Part shown: positions 7,667 through 14,467 of the stretch, piece by piece | Numbering within the stretch: the stretch's first letter is position 1 | Layout: each line of letters begins with the position of its first letter | DNA from: Flavobacteriia bacterium | GTDB lineage: Bacteria > Bacteroidota > Bacteroidia > Flavobacteriales_D > Crocinitomicaceae | Assembly (NCBI GenBank): GCA_947455515.1 | Contig: CANGOF010000019.1 | Coordinates: 1 to 33,776, forward strand | Reading direction: 5' to 3' | DNA: 33,776 nt | Notes under the pieces: generated by a model | Database searches by the model: none | What the model saw: the letters and a program-made list of their open reading frames with translations, nothing else | Told to the model about the DNA's origin: nothing | Program-made: the position numbers and the translations under genes

Positions 7667-8401
7667 ATGAAAATTGTATTTTCTTATTTCTTTAAATTGT
7701 ATTTGGCACTCTTGTTTTTAGTGACCTTGGTACTTTTTTATATTCCTATTCTGCTATTATTGTTAAGAGAGGATACAAAGAAAAAAGCGTTTCCAATTTT
7801 TGTTTTTTGGTGTAGATTGATTTGTTTTTTGGCAGGTTACCGTGTGAAACCAAGGTTTGCTTACGAAATTCCAGAAGCTCCGTTTGTTTTGATTGCTAAT
7901 CACACTTCTTTTTTGGACATTGTGTTTATGTATTTATTGTTTCCGAAGCATCCATTTTTGTTTTTAGGGAAAGCAGAACTTCTTAAAGTTCCATTGGTTA
8001 AAACGTTTTTTAAGCGTTTACATATTCCAGTTTATCGCAAGGGTGGTCCAAATGCAAATAAAGCGTTGGAAACAGCAGATAAAGCAATAAAAGATGGTTG
8101 GTGTGTTATTATATTTCCGGAAGGAGGAATCAAGGAAAACTTGGTTCCTGCCTTGCAACCTTTTAAAGACGGCGCTTTTCGCTTGGCCAAAAACAATTCT
8201 GTTCCGTTAGTTCCGATCACATTTATGAATAACCATGATTTGTTTCAAGATCCTGCAGCTAAACATAGTTTGGCTCAACCAGGAGTTGCGGATGTAGTCG
8301 TTCATCCAATTATTACTAAAGAATCGGTAATACAAAATGAAATTACTGAATTGAAATCCATCGCATTTGAGAGAATTAATAGTCCATTATTGGAATTGTA
8401 A
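7667..8401 (+). CDS. 1-acyl-sn-glycerol-3-phosphate acyltransferase (PlsC family)
   Basis: 244 aa. It transfers a fatty acyl chain to the sn-2 position of lysophosphatidic acid to make phosphatidic acid at the inner membrane. An N-terminal hydrophobic segment (about 10-33) anchors the protein. The catalytic HX4D motif is NHTSFLD (His79, Asp84). The glycerol-phosphate-binding block is FPEGGIKE (150-157), followed by FKDGAFRLA and a conserved VPLVPITF. The start at 7667 sits 11 bp after the M42 gene. Other members of this family acylate ornithine or other lipids, so the lysophosphatidate substrate is inferred from the family. Confidence 0.92.
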   Translation: MKIVFSYFFKLYLALLFLVTLVLFYIPILLLLLREDTKKKAFPIFVFWCRLICFLAGYRVKPRFAYEIPEAPFVLIANHTSFLDIVFMYLLFPKHPFLFLGKAELLKVPLVKTFFKRLHIPVYRKGGPNANKALETADKAIKDGWCVIIFPEGGIKENLVPALQPFKDGAFRLAKNNSVPLVPITFMNNHDLFQDPAAKHSLAQPGVADVVVHPIITKESVIQNEITELKSIAFERINSPLLEL

Positions 8402-8494
8402 TTTTAGACTTTCATTTTTAGAGGTTTAACTCTATCCTTTAAATAACTAAGTAATTTCAACATTAATTAAGCAAGATTACATGCTAATTCTGGT

Positions 8495-8502
8495 TATATT
8501 TA
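8495..8502 (+). promoter_or_regulatory. -7 promoter element before the DUF7793-like gene
   Basis: TATATTTA differs by one base from TAnnTTTG. It lies downstream of an upstream in-frame ATG (8481) but 20 bp before the ATG at 8523, so transcripts from here would support 8523 as the true start. No good -33 box is seen. Confidence 0.35.
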
Positions 8503-8522
8503 CAGAAAAATCAAGGGTTTTA

Positions 8523-8900
8523 ATGGATTCGATTGAAAATCAACATATACGTTTTTGGCTGGAAAATGGCATACTTTTTAGCGAGTATAAATATCCATTT
8601 GAAATGACATTGGAAAATTCGAAGGAGATTTACGAAATGCGTTCAAAAATTTCAAATGGTGAAGGTCAATATTTTTGTTATGATATTTCTAAGCTTAAAT
8701 CAATGACTTCCGAGGCAAGAAAATATGGTGAAATGAACGGACAAGAAAATTTGATTGCTTCTGCAATTATTGTCAATTCAATCTTTGCTAAATTTATTTA
8801 TTCTATTTTTTTACAATTATATAATGTAAAAATTCCTACTAAAGCATTTAAAACTAAGGAAGAAGCAGTAATTTGGCTCAATACAATGAAGAACAAATAA
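8523..8900 (+). CDS. DUF7793-like (STAS-fold-like) protein
   Basis: 125 aa from the chosen start; an upstream ATG at 8481 would add 14 residues that look unlike the family and lie before the likely promoter. The pattern IRFWLENGILFSEYKYPFEM, then LENSKEIYEMRSKI, CYDISKLKSMTSEARKY, SAIIVNSIFAKFIYSIFL and a final FKTKEEAVIWLN resembles a Bacteroidota family of small alpha/beta proteins with a STAS/SpoIIAA-like fold, labelled DUF7793 as far as I recall. No enzyme motif is visible and the role is unknown. It stands alone between plsC and gatC. Confidence 0.7.
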   Translation: MDSIENQHIRFWLENGILFSEYKYPFEMTLENSKEIYEMRSKISNGEGQYFCYDISKLKSMTSEARKYGEMNGQENLIASAIIVNSIFAKFIYSIFLQLYNVKIPTKAFKTKEEAVIWLNTMKNK

Positions 8901-8914
8901 TCATCCATTTTTCT

Positions 8915-8922
8915 TATATTTG
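8915..8922 (+). promoter_or_regulatory. -7 promoter element of gatC
   Basis: TATATTTG is a perfect match to TAnnTTTG, 15 bp before the gatC ATG. No TTTG is found at the expected -33 distance, so only this half is supported. Confidence 0.4.
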
Positions 8923-8937
8923 TAAAAAAATTATCCT

Positions 8938-9228
8938 ATGCATATTGACGAAAAAACAGTAGATCATATTGCGCATTTAGCGCGATTAGAATTTAATGGG
9001 GATGCTAAATTAGCCATCAAACAAGATATGGAACGTATCATTACGTTTATGGATAAATTATCAGAAGTTAACACAGAAGGTGTAGAACCTTTGATTTTTA
9101 TGTCGGATGAGGTAAATGTACTTCGTGAAGATGTAGCCGTTGATTCATTAACGCATGAAGAAGCTTTAAAAAATGCGCCTAAACGCGATTCTGATTATTT
9201 TAGAATCCCAAAAGTTTTGAGTAAATAG
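8938..9228 (+). CDS. gatC: Asp/Glu-tRNA amidotransferase subunit C
   Basis: 96-aa small subunit of the GatCAB amidotransferase, which converts Glu-tRNA(Gln) and Asp-tRNA(Asn) to the correctly charged forms and stabilises GatA. The family signature is complete: DHIAHLARLEF near the start, FMDKLSEVNTEGVEPL in the middle, LREDVA, then KNAPKRDSDYFRIPKVL at the end. gatA and gatB are not in the window; separation of gatC from gatAB is common in Bacteroidota. It has its own promoter-like -7 box and ends 8 bp from a convergent gene. Confidence 0.95.
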   Translation: MHIDEKTVDHIAHLARLEFNGDAKLAIKQDMERIITFMDKLSEVNTEGVEPLIFMSDEVNVLREDVAVDSLTHEEALKNAPKRDSDYFRIPKVLSK

Positions 9229-9236
9229 GCAATCAC

Positions 9237-10235
9237 TTAAAAATACAATCCATGTCCGTAACATATTCCGTTCTTCCATCTTAGGGCTGGAAGTGGGATT
9301 TTAATTGCATTAATTGGTTTAAGTATATTTTTAACCCATTTACGTTTAATAGGTAGTTTACTTAGATCAATATCGAAAGAGAATAAAAACTCACGAGAGG
9401 CGTTGTAAGTGATGTTATTCTGAGTTGTGAAAGTATTTTCATCACCAACTAATTTTGCATCAATACTGTATCCGAAGGAAAGTAGAAGCCATGCTGGAAT
9501 GGTAGAAGATTTCCAAATATTTTTTGGTGCAAAACTTAACCAGTAGGTTTGTCCATTATAATCCTTAAGGTAACGTTCAGCAAAATTGCTTCCGAGTACT
9601 TTAGGTCGTATGGGAGCATAGCTACTTGGGGAATAACTTTCTTTTAAAAGGATGAACTGTTTGTCCCAAAAATACTGTTGTATTCCATAAAGTAATCCTC
9701 CAGAAATATTGGAAAGTTCATCTCCCCATGAAAATCCCCATTCAGTACTTATACCATCTAAACATTCGATAGAAGTTTGGTATCCAATTGCTATACTTGT
9801 TCCAAAAAGTACAGATTGTTTTTTGCTCATACCAGTCCAACGATAAATAGATGTTATTGATTTACTGATGTGATACGCAGTAAACATGTGACCGCATTTA
9901 TCCATTTGCAACCATTCATTATTATCGTTAAAAAAGTGAAATTTGGATTGTGGATAATCTTTGTACCATGCTTTATCTAACATCCATAAACTTCCAGACC
10001 AAACACCAGCGTATAATGTATTGATTCCTATACTTCGTTTAATATTTAATGAATCCGAAGATGTAAAGAATGTAGATTGGGCGAATGAAGTAGAAATTCC
10101 AAAGTAGAAATTCCAAAGTAGAAAGTAGAATGTAAAAAGTAGAGCACTTCGACTATGCTGATTGGGAAAATGAAATAATAAACGTTCAGTTGGACGATTA
10201 CATATTAATTTAAAGAAAACAGATTTACAATCCAT
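9237..10235 (-). CDS. DUF2279 family envelope protein
   Basis: 332 aa. The conserved core (about 60-190) is typical of DUF2279: KAWYKDYPQSKFHFFNDNNE, WLQMDKCGHMFTAYHISK, and GIQTS-like/DGISTEWGFSWGDELSNISGG. The family is a predicted exported or outer-membrane protein of unknown function. The C-terminal part is beta-rich (YWLSFAPKNIW ... AWLLLSFGYSIDA). The ATG at 10235 overlaps the preceding peptidase stop by 11 nt and is the only early Met. Residues about 25-52 form a hydrophobic stretch ending in SFAQ, which reads as a signal peptide, but it is encoded by a 7/14-bp tandem repeat (10089-10144). The first 30 residues look unlike a normal N-terminus and appear built from repeat DNA. Confidence 0.8.
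   Translation of the reverse strand: MDCKSVFFKLICNRPTERLLFHFPNQHSRSALLFTFYFLLWNFYFGISTSFAQSTFFTSSDSLNIKRSIGINTLYAGVWSGSLWMLDKAWYKDYPQSKFHFFNDNNEWLQMDKCGHMFTAYHISKSITSIYRWTGMSKKQSVLFGTSIAIGYQTSIECLDGISTEWGFSWGDELSNISGGLLYGIQQYFWDKQFILLKESYSPSSYAPIRPKVLGSNFAERYLKDYNGQTYWLSFAPKNIWKSSTIPAWLLLSFGYSIDAKLVGDENTFTTQNNITYNASREFLFSFDIDLSKLPIKRKWVKNILKPINAIKIPLPALRWKNGICYGHGLYF
10089..10144. repeat. AGTAGAA tandem array inside the DUF2279 signal region
   Basis: AGTAGAAATTCCAA occurs twice (10089-10102 and 10103-10116), then AGTAGAA (10117-10123), AGTAGAATGTAAAA (10124-10137) and AGTAGAG (10138-10144). Units step by 7 or 14 bp, so the reading frame rotates, yet no stop arises on the minus strand. The bases that follow (GCACTTCGACTATGCTGATTG) resemble another common intergenic repeat of this phylum. 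Confidence 0.8.
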
Positions 10236-11499
10236 TAATGAATTTTTTAAGTAATTCCGAGATAGGAATAAACTTTGAAAAACTTAAATTTTCGTAGGTA
10301 TCTAATACGTCGTGGTAGTTTTTGTTTGGTCCCATGGTATAGATGAAAAAAGAGGGTACGCCACGTTCGGAAAACCAATAGTGATCGGAGTTAGCAGCTG
10401 GGCCTCTCGATTTAACTAATGGAACGTAATTTTCTTTGGCGTTTAGGTCAACCAATTGTTGAAATTGGGTAGGATGTTTCGTTGCATTCACAACGGTAAT
10501 TCCTTCTTCTCCGCTTCCCATGATATCGACATTAACTAAGAAATGTATATTTTCTAATTCAATCCAAGGATATTGTACAAAATAACTTGAACCAATAAGT
10601 CCAGCTTCTTCACCAGCAAAAGCTATAAAAACGATATTATATTTAGTAGGATGTTTGGCATAATACCTCGCTAATTCTAACAACATTGCTACTCCTGAAG
10701 CATTGTCATTCGCACCAGGAAAATACGTTTCATTCCCCATTTTTCCTAAGTGGTCATAATGGGCTGTAAGTACGATTGTTTTCTTCGTTTTCTTGATTGC
10801 AGGCACCATTCCAACTACGTTAGAAGAAAGGTAATTTTCTTTAAAACGCGATTGAATGTGTGTAGAGACAACAGCATTCTCCATAAATTTTTCGCTTTTA
10901 ATGAAAAGTACGCTATATGAGTAGGGTTCGTTGCCAACAGAGAACGTAAATTTCTCATCTGTAATTACCATAACGTGTAATTGTTGCGCTAATCCTGGAA
11001 GAAAATCTCTATGAATTTTTTTTAGTGAATCCCCTGTTAAATTACGAATGTCTATAATACAACTGTTTATATTATTTTGTAATTTGGTGATAGAGGAAAT
11101 ATAGCGTCTTAAGATATCCTCACTAAATAAATCTTCCTTTGTAAGTTTGATGTATTTCCAAGTTTCATTACTTGAACCTGAATTTGGGTCGACCATAAAG
11201 TCAATTCCAGGAGTAAGTTGATTTTGATTCATCATCACCTTCATCTCTCCTGGGAAAGTAACGACATTGTGAGTAAATGATTGAAAATACGAATCGTGGT
11301 TCTTAAGATAGTTTAGTCCAAGTTGCGAAAATTCATTTTCTAGAAAACGAGCTGCGATGGAATCACCTTTGTTGACATACCCCCTCCCGTGAAGTTGTTT
11401 GGAACACAACTGTTTAGTAATTCTTCTAGCTTCTTCTAATTGAGCGGATACTGCGTGAATAAAGAATAAAAAGCATAGAAAAACACTAATTTTACGCAT
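10225..11499 (-). CDS. Secreted M28 family zinc peptidase
   Basis: 424 aa from the chosen start at 11499, which gives a clear signal peptide (MRKISVFLCFLFFIHAVSA, cleavage before Gln20). An upstream Met at 11535 adds 12 residues and hides the signal. The C-terminal M28 domain carries every zinc and catalytic residue: His247/Asp249 in TAHYDHLG, Asp265 in GANDNASG, Glu297-Glu298 in FAGEEAGLIGS, Asp325 in VNVDIMG and His396 in NYHDVLDT. Residues about 20-230 form an N-terminal region without obvious motifs, possibly a degraded PA-like insert. It likely acts as a periplasmic or secreted aminopeptidase. It overlaps the upstream gene by 8 nt (ATGCGTAA) and the downstream gene by 11 nt. Confidence 0.92.
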   Translation of the reverse strand: MRKISVFLCFLFFIHAVSAQLEEARRITKQLCSKQLHGRGYVNKGDSIAARFLENEFSQLGLNYLKNHDSYFQSFTHNVVTFPGEMKVMMNQNQLTPGIDFMVDPNSGSSNETWKYIKLTKEDLFSEDILRRYISSITKLQNNINSCIIDIRNLTGDSLKKIHRDFLPGLAQQLHVMVITDEKFTFSVGNEPYSYSVLFIKSEKFMENAVVSTHIQSRFKENYLSSNVVGMVPAIKKTKKTIVLTAHYDHLGKMGNETYFPGANDNASGVAMLLELARYYAKHPTKYNIVFIAFAGEEAGLIGSSYFVQYPWIELENIHFLVNVDIMGSGEEGITVVNATKHPTQFQQLVDLNAKENYVPLVKSRGPAANSDHYWFSERGVPSFFIYTMGPNKNYHDVLDTYENLSFSKFIPISELLKKFINGL

Positions 11500-12310
11500 A
11501 TCTACGAGCGATTTTTTGAACAAACTCAATAACAATAGGAGTGTCTAATTCCCACGAATATTCAAGCGTGAAATTACTTAATATCGTTTTTGCATGGTTA
11601 AAATCAGGTTGCATGTCAAAAATTTGAATTGCTTGAGTAAATGCTTCACTAGAACCATTAAATAATTCACGAATGATTTGTAATTTTTCGTTTAACCCAA
11701 ATGCACCTTGTAAAGAATCTAATTTAGTCAGCATTAATTTCGAACCTAAAGAATTATCCAAATCTAACATTTTATCAAATGGATCTTTTGGTGAATTTGA
11801 AGGAGTTATAATAGGAGTTTCTACAACTACAGATTTCTCTTCAATCACAACCTTTTCAAATGTTTCAGCAGCAGAGAAGTTGTCTACTTCTTTTATCGGT
11901 TCTTGAAATGCAGTTTCTGAAACAGGTGTTTCTTCCTCCACTTTTGTATCGTTTGGTTCTTCCAATTGGTCGAACAAAGAGAATGACATGTCAAAAGAAG
12001 GCGTTTCAGGTTTATTGACTTCAATAGGTGTTGGTTCAATAATTGCTTCAATTACTGGAATTTCAGGTTCTACAATAATATGTTCTTTGACTGTTTCAGT
12101 TATGATATTCTCATTTTGAACAACTGAATTATTTCCGTAAATTTTATTTTCGTATGCTTTGTATCTAAGAATAAGTGCACGTTCGTGTAATTCTCGAGTG
12201 CTTGAAACTAAAGTTTCCATATCTTCTTCACTTAATTTTCCGATTTTCATGTTATTAAATAACAATTGAACGGAAACTAATAAATCTTCTTTGGTATCGA
12301 ATTTTGACAT
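11492..12310 (-). CDS. Conserved hypothetical protein with acidic linker
   Basis: 272 aa, cytoplasmic by sequence, three parts. Residues 1-60 are helical (EDLLVSVQLLFNNMKIGKLS, then METLVSSTRELHERALILRY). Residues about 65-180 are a low-complexity linker rich in Pro, Glu, Val, Ile and Thr, strongly acidic. Residues about 185-272 form a second helical block (LGLNEKLQIIREL-like: FGLNEKLQIIRELFNGSSEAF, cut short here, and YSWELDTPIVIEFVQKIARRY). I recognise the C-terminal pattern as recurring in Flavobacteriia hypothetical proteins but know no function. Two folded ends joined by a disordered tether suggest a scaffold or adaptor; that is a guess. It is translationally coupled to the M28 peptidase. 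Confidence 0.75.
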   Translation of the reverse strand: MSKFDTKEDLLVSVQLLFNNMKIGKLSEEDMETLVSSTRELHERALILRYKAYENKIYGNNSVVQNENIITETVKEHIIVEPEIPVIEAIIEPTPIEVNKPETPSFDMSFSLFDQLEEPNDTKVEEETPVSETAFQEPIKEVDNFSAAETFEKVVIEEKSVVVETPIITPSNSPKDPFDKMLDLDNSLGSKLMLTKLDSLQGAFGLNEKLQIIRELFNGSSEAFTQAIQIFDMQPDFNHAKTILSNFTLEYSWELDTPIVIEFVQKIARRYA

Positions 12311-12374
12311 AATGTGTTACTTTTTTTGAAGTAATGTAAAAGTAAACACTTTCATAGGAAGAATATCGTGCCTT

Positions 12375-13169
12375 TTAAAATGATTTCAACAATCCATTTT
12401 TACAAAAAACTTCGCCTTTTATCATTTTTTGTTGATACATTTTTTTGCTAATCTGAAGTTGATCTTCGCGATCTGGTCTTTCATGATAAAAGTGAAATTG
12501 AATCGCTTTGAATTTTAAATTGATGAAACTGTAGCCAGCCTTTCTTATTCTCCATTCGATATCACAATCCTCCCCATATCCTGGTAATTCATAATCTTCG
12601 TCAAAACCATTGATTTTCTTAAGTATCGCCAAGGGTATTCCCATGTTGCAGCCTAATAGGTATGGAGTAATTGTTTGCTTGGATGGAAACCATTTTATTT
12701 CAAAACTATCCTCCACTCTTTTACTTCCATTGAGTATCATTTTTAATCGTGGAGGGACAACCGTTTTTGTATCTAAAATATATTTAGAAGTCACTTCATC
12801 TAAGTCTGTTCGTTTTCCAAATAATACTTTAGAAGGATTATAATTTTTTGCATAGGCACGTAAAAAATTTGCGTGTAAAATACAATCACCATCAATAAAA
12901 ACACATAAGTCTTCTGTGGTTTCTCTTAATGCTTTATTGAGTATTTTATTCTTACGAAATCCGATGTCTTCTTGCGTATAATGGAAAATCGGAAATGAAT
13001 AATGAGTAGATTCTATAAAATTTTTCATTACTTCTGAATTTCCATCTTCAACGATAGAAACCTTAAAATTGCGATAGCTTTGTTGTTCAACAGAATCCAA
13101 CACTTTCTTTAAGAAAGTAGTGTTCTTGTATACTGCTATGATAAGTCGTATGGAAATAGTTGCGTTCAT
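12375..13169 (-). CDS. Family 2 glycosyltransferase
   Basis: 264-aa GT-A fold glycosyltransferase. The N-terminal nucleotide-binding strand is RLIIAVYKNTTFLKKVLDSV, followed by SIVEDGNS. The metal-binding DxD is in CVFIDGDC (Asp93, Asp95). FRKNKILNKAL (71-81) is the helix before it. The acceptor-side region has PYLLGCNMG and GYGEDCDIEWRIRKAGY, where the acidic ED includes the likely catalytic base. No membrane segment, so probably a cytoplasmic enzyme making cell-surface glycan. Donor and acceptor cannot be told. It starts 3 bp after the stop of the DUF4143-type gene, so the two are cotranscribed. Confidence 0.92.
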   Translation of the reverse strand: MNATISIRLIIAVYKNTTFLKKVLDSVEQQSYRNFKVSIVEDGNSEVMKNFIESTHYSFPIFHYTQEDIGFRKNKILNKALRETTEDLCVFIDGDCILHANFLRAYAKNYNPSKVLFGKRTDLDEVTSKYILDTKTVVPPRLKMILNGSKRVEDSFEIKWFPSKQTITPYLLGCNMGIPLAILKKINGFDEDYELPGYGEDCDIEWRIRKAGYSFINLKFKAIQFHFYHERPDREDQLQISKKMYQQKMIKGEVFCKNGLLKSF

Positions 13170-13172
13170 AGT

Positions 13173-14300
13173 TTATTTTTTACTTAAAAATCCCCAATAA
13201 GTTGTGCGATTTAAAGCAAACAATCCTGCTTCGGGGTAATATTTTTTAAAGCTTGCTGGAAATTTAGGTTTTTTTCGTTTGTCCCAAATAGATTTATATG
13301 CCATTAACTTACCATCACGTTCTTCAATGAAATCCATTTGTTGTTTTGTGTGTGTTTTCCAAAAAAAATAATTGGCGTGTAAACCATTGTAATCGTTCCA
13401 TTTGATGCGTTCTGCAATTAACCAGTTTTTCCAAAGTGCATCGATATCGTTACGTAAATCAAATCCATGGAAATTTTGGATGACAGCATTTCGTATTCCA
13501 TTATCTAAGAAATATACCGTATGAGTTTTTTTAAGTTCGTATGTATTATTATTGAAATAACAGGGTATTTTTTTTAAGATGTATGCTTTTTCTAATAGAT
13601 CAATGTAGCGTTCCACTGTCTCATTATCTAATCCACAACGTAACCCAACATCGTTATACGAAATAGCCTGACCGATTTCAAAAGCTAGTATTTGAATCAT
13701 TTTTAGGAGTTTTGTCCCCTTGTTGATACGTTCGTTTGGATTTAGTTGAGTGAAAATGACGTCTTTCACTAATTGTATTAAAAAGCTTTCTGCACCTTCA
13801 GGTTTTGCTACAACTTCAGGATAATTTCCAAAAACGATGCGTTGTTCCAGTTTTTTGTCGAATTCTACAATTCCTTGTTGGTTCGCAATTTCTTGAAAAA
13901 GGAGCGGAAAAATGTTTATTTCAAGACCTTCCATTTGGAGAACATCACGAAGTACTTGATCTAAAATCGGTTCGTAAGAGCAAAGCAACACCAAATTCAA
14001 CGTAGCATTTTTGTCTAAAACTTCTTCGATGATGTCTTGTAAATTGGATAGGTATTGCGCATCACGTATCAGAACATATTTTTTATCTCCAAAATAGGGT
14101 ATATAACCATTAGATTTGAGTACTTCTATTTCTTTTCTAACCTTTTTCTTGGAAGCATCTATTTCTAATATATCGTCTTGATTTTCGATACAACTTGCAA
14201 CTAATTCAAATTTTTGAACACCACGTGTACCCAACAATAATAAGATATTGTGTGTTGTTAGGTGTTCTTTGATTTTAGGGGCAATGTAACGTTGGATCAT
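13173..14300 (-). CDS. DUF4143-type ATPase homologue with degenerate motifs
   Basis: 375 aa with the AAA-like N-terminal domain, winged-helix middle (SYNDVGLRCGLDNETVERYIDLLEKA is split here: AISYNDVGLRCGLDNETVER) and C-terminal DUF4143 nuclease-like domain. Active relatives have GPRQVGKTT, a LDEIQ Walker B and an ExK motif. Here the P-loop position reads GTRGVQKFE (24-32), keeping the Lys but losing the second Gly and the Thr. Walker B reads LIRDAQ (77-82). The ExK site near 334-339 reads AYKSIW. The remaining fold signatures (YFLDNGIRN, FWKTHTKQQMDFIEE, FALNRTTYWGFL) are intact and the frame is open, so this looks like a retained non-catalytic homologue rather than decay. It leads the minus-strand run that includes the glycosyltransferase. 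Confidence 0.8.
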   Translation of the reverse strand: MIQRYIAPKIKEHLTTHNILLLLGTRGVQKFELVASCIENQDDILEIDASKKKVRKEIEVLKSNGYIPYFGDKKYVLIRDAQYLSNLQDIIEEVLDKNATLNLVLLCSYEPILDQVLRDVLQMEGLEINIFPLLFQEIANQQGIVEFDKKLEQRIVFGNYPEVVAKPEGAESFLIQLVKDVIFTQLNPNERINKGTKLLKMIQILAFEIGQAISYNDVGLRCGLDNETVERYIDLLEKAYILKKIPCYFNNNTYELKKTHTVYFLDNGIRNAVIQNFHGFDLRNDIDALWKNWLIAERIKWNDYNGLHANYFFWKTHTKQQMDFIEERDGKLMAYKSIWDKRKKPKFPASFKKYYPEAGLFALNRTTYWGFLSKK

Positions 14301-14467
14301 TTGTTTGAATCAGTAGGACGAAGATATTAAATCTACGCTAATTTGTTGAATTTTGCGAAAAATTAAAATAAAATTTTAATTATCTACCTATTTTTTACGA
14401 GGAATTATTAATCACATTTTTTTTGACAATATTTCGCTATTTTTAATACCGATAAAATAGACTTTAA
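14301..14467. other. Divergent promoter region
   Basis: This 167-bp AT-rich gap separates the divergent DUF4143-type gene and the outer-membrane barrel gene, so it must hold both promoters. TATTTTTA at 14438-14445 resembles a -7 box for the barrel gene, but no TTTG lies at the right distance. No gene or RNA is seen. Confidence 0.4.

Noticed and set aside
9190-9211. GATTCT/AGAATC hairpin at the end of gatC as a terminator
   Set aside because: Only a 6-bp AT-rich stem inside the coding region with no T run after it.
8938-9228. gatC without gatA and gatB
   Set aside because: A separate gatC is common in Bacteroidota and needs no special explanation.
14421-14428. TTGACA-like -35 box before the barrel gene
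   Set aside because: No -10 box at a usable distance, and this phylum uses a different promoter consensus.
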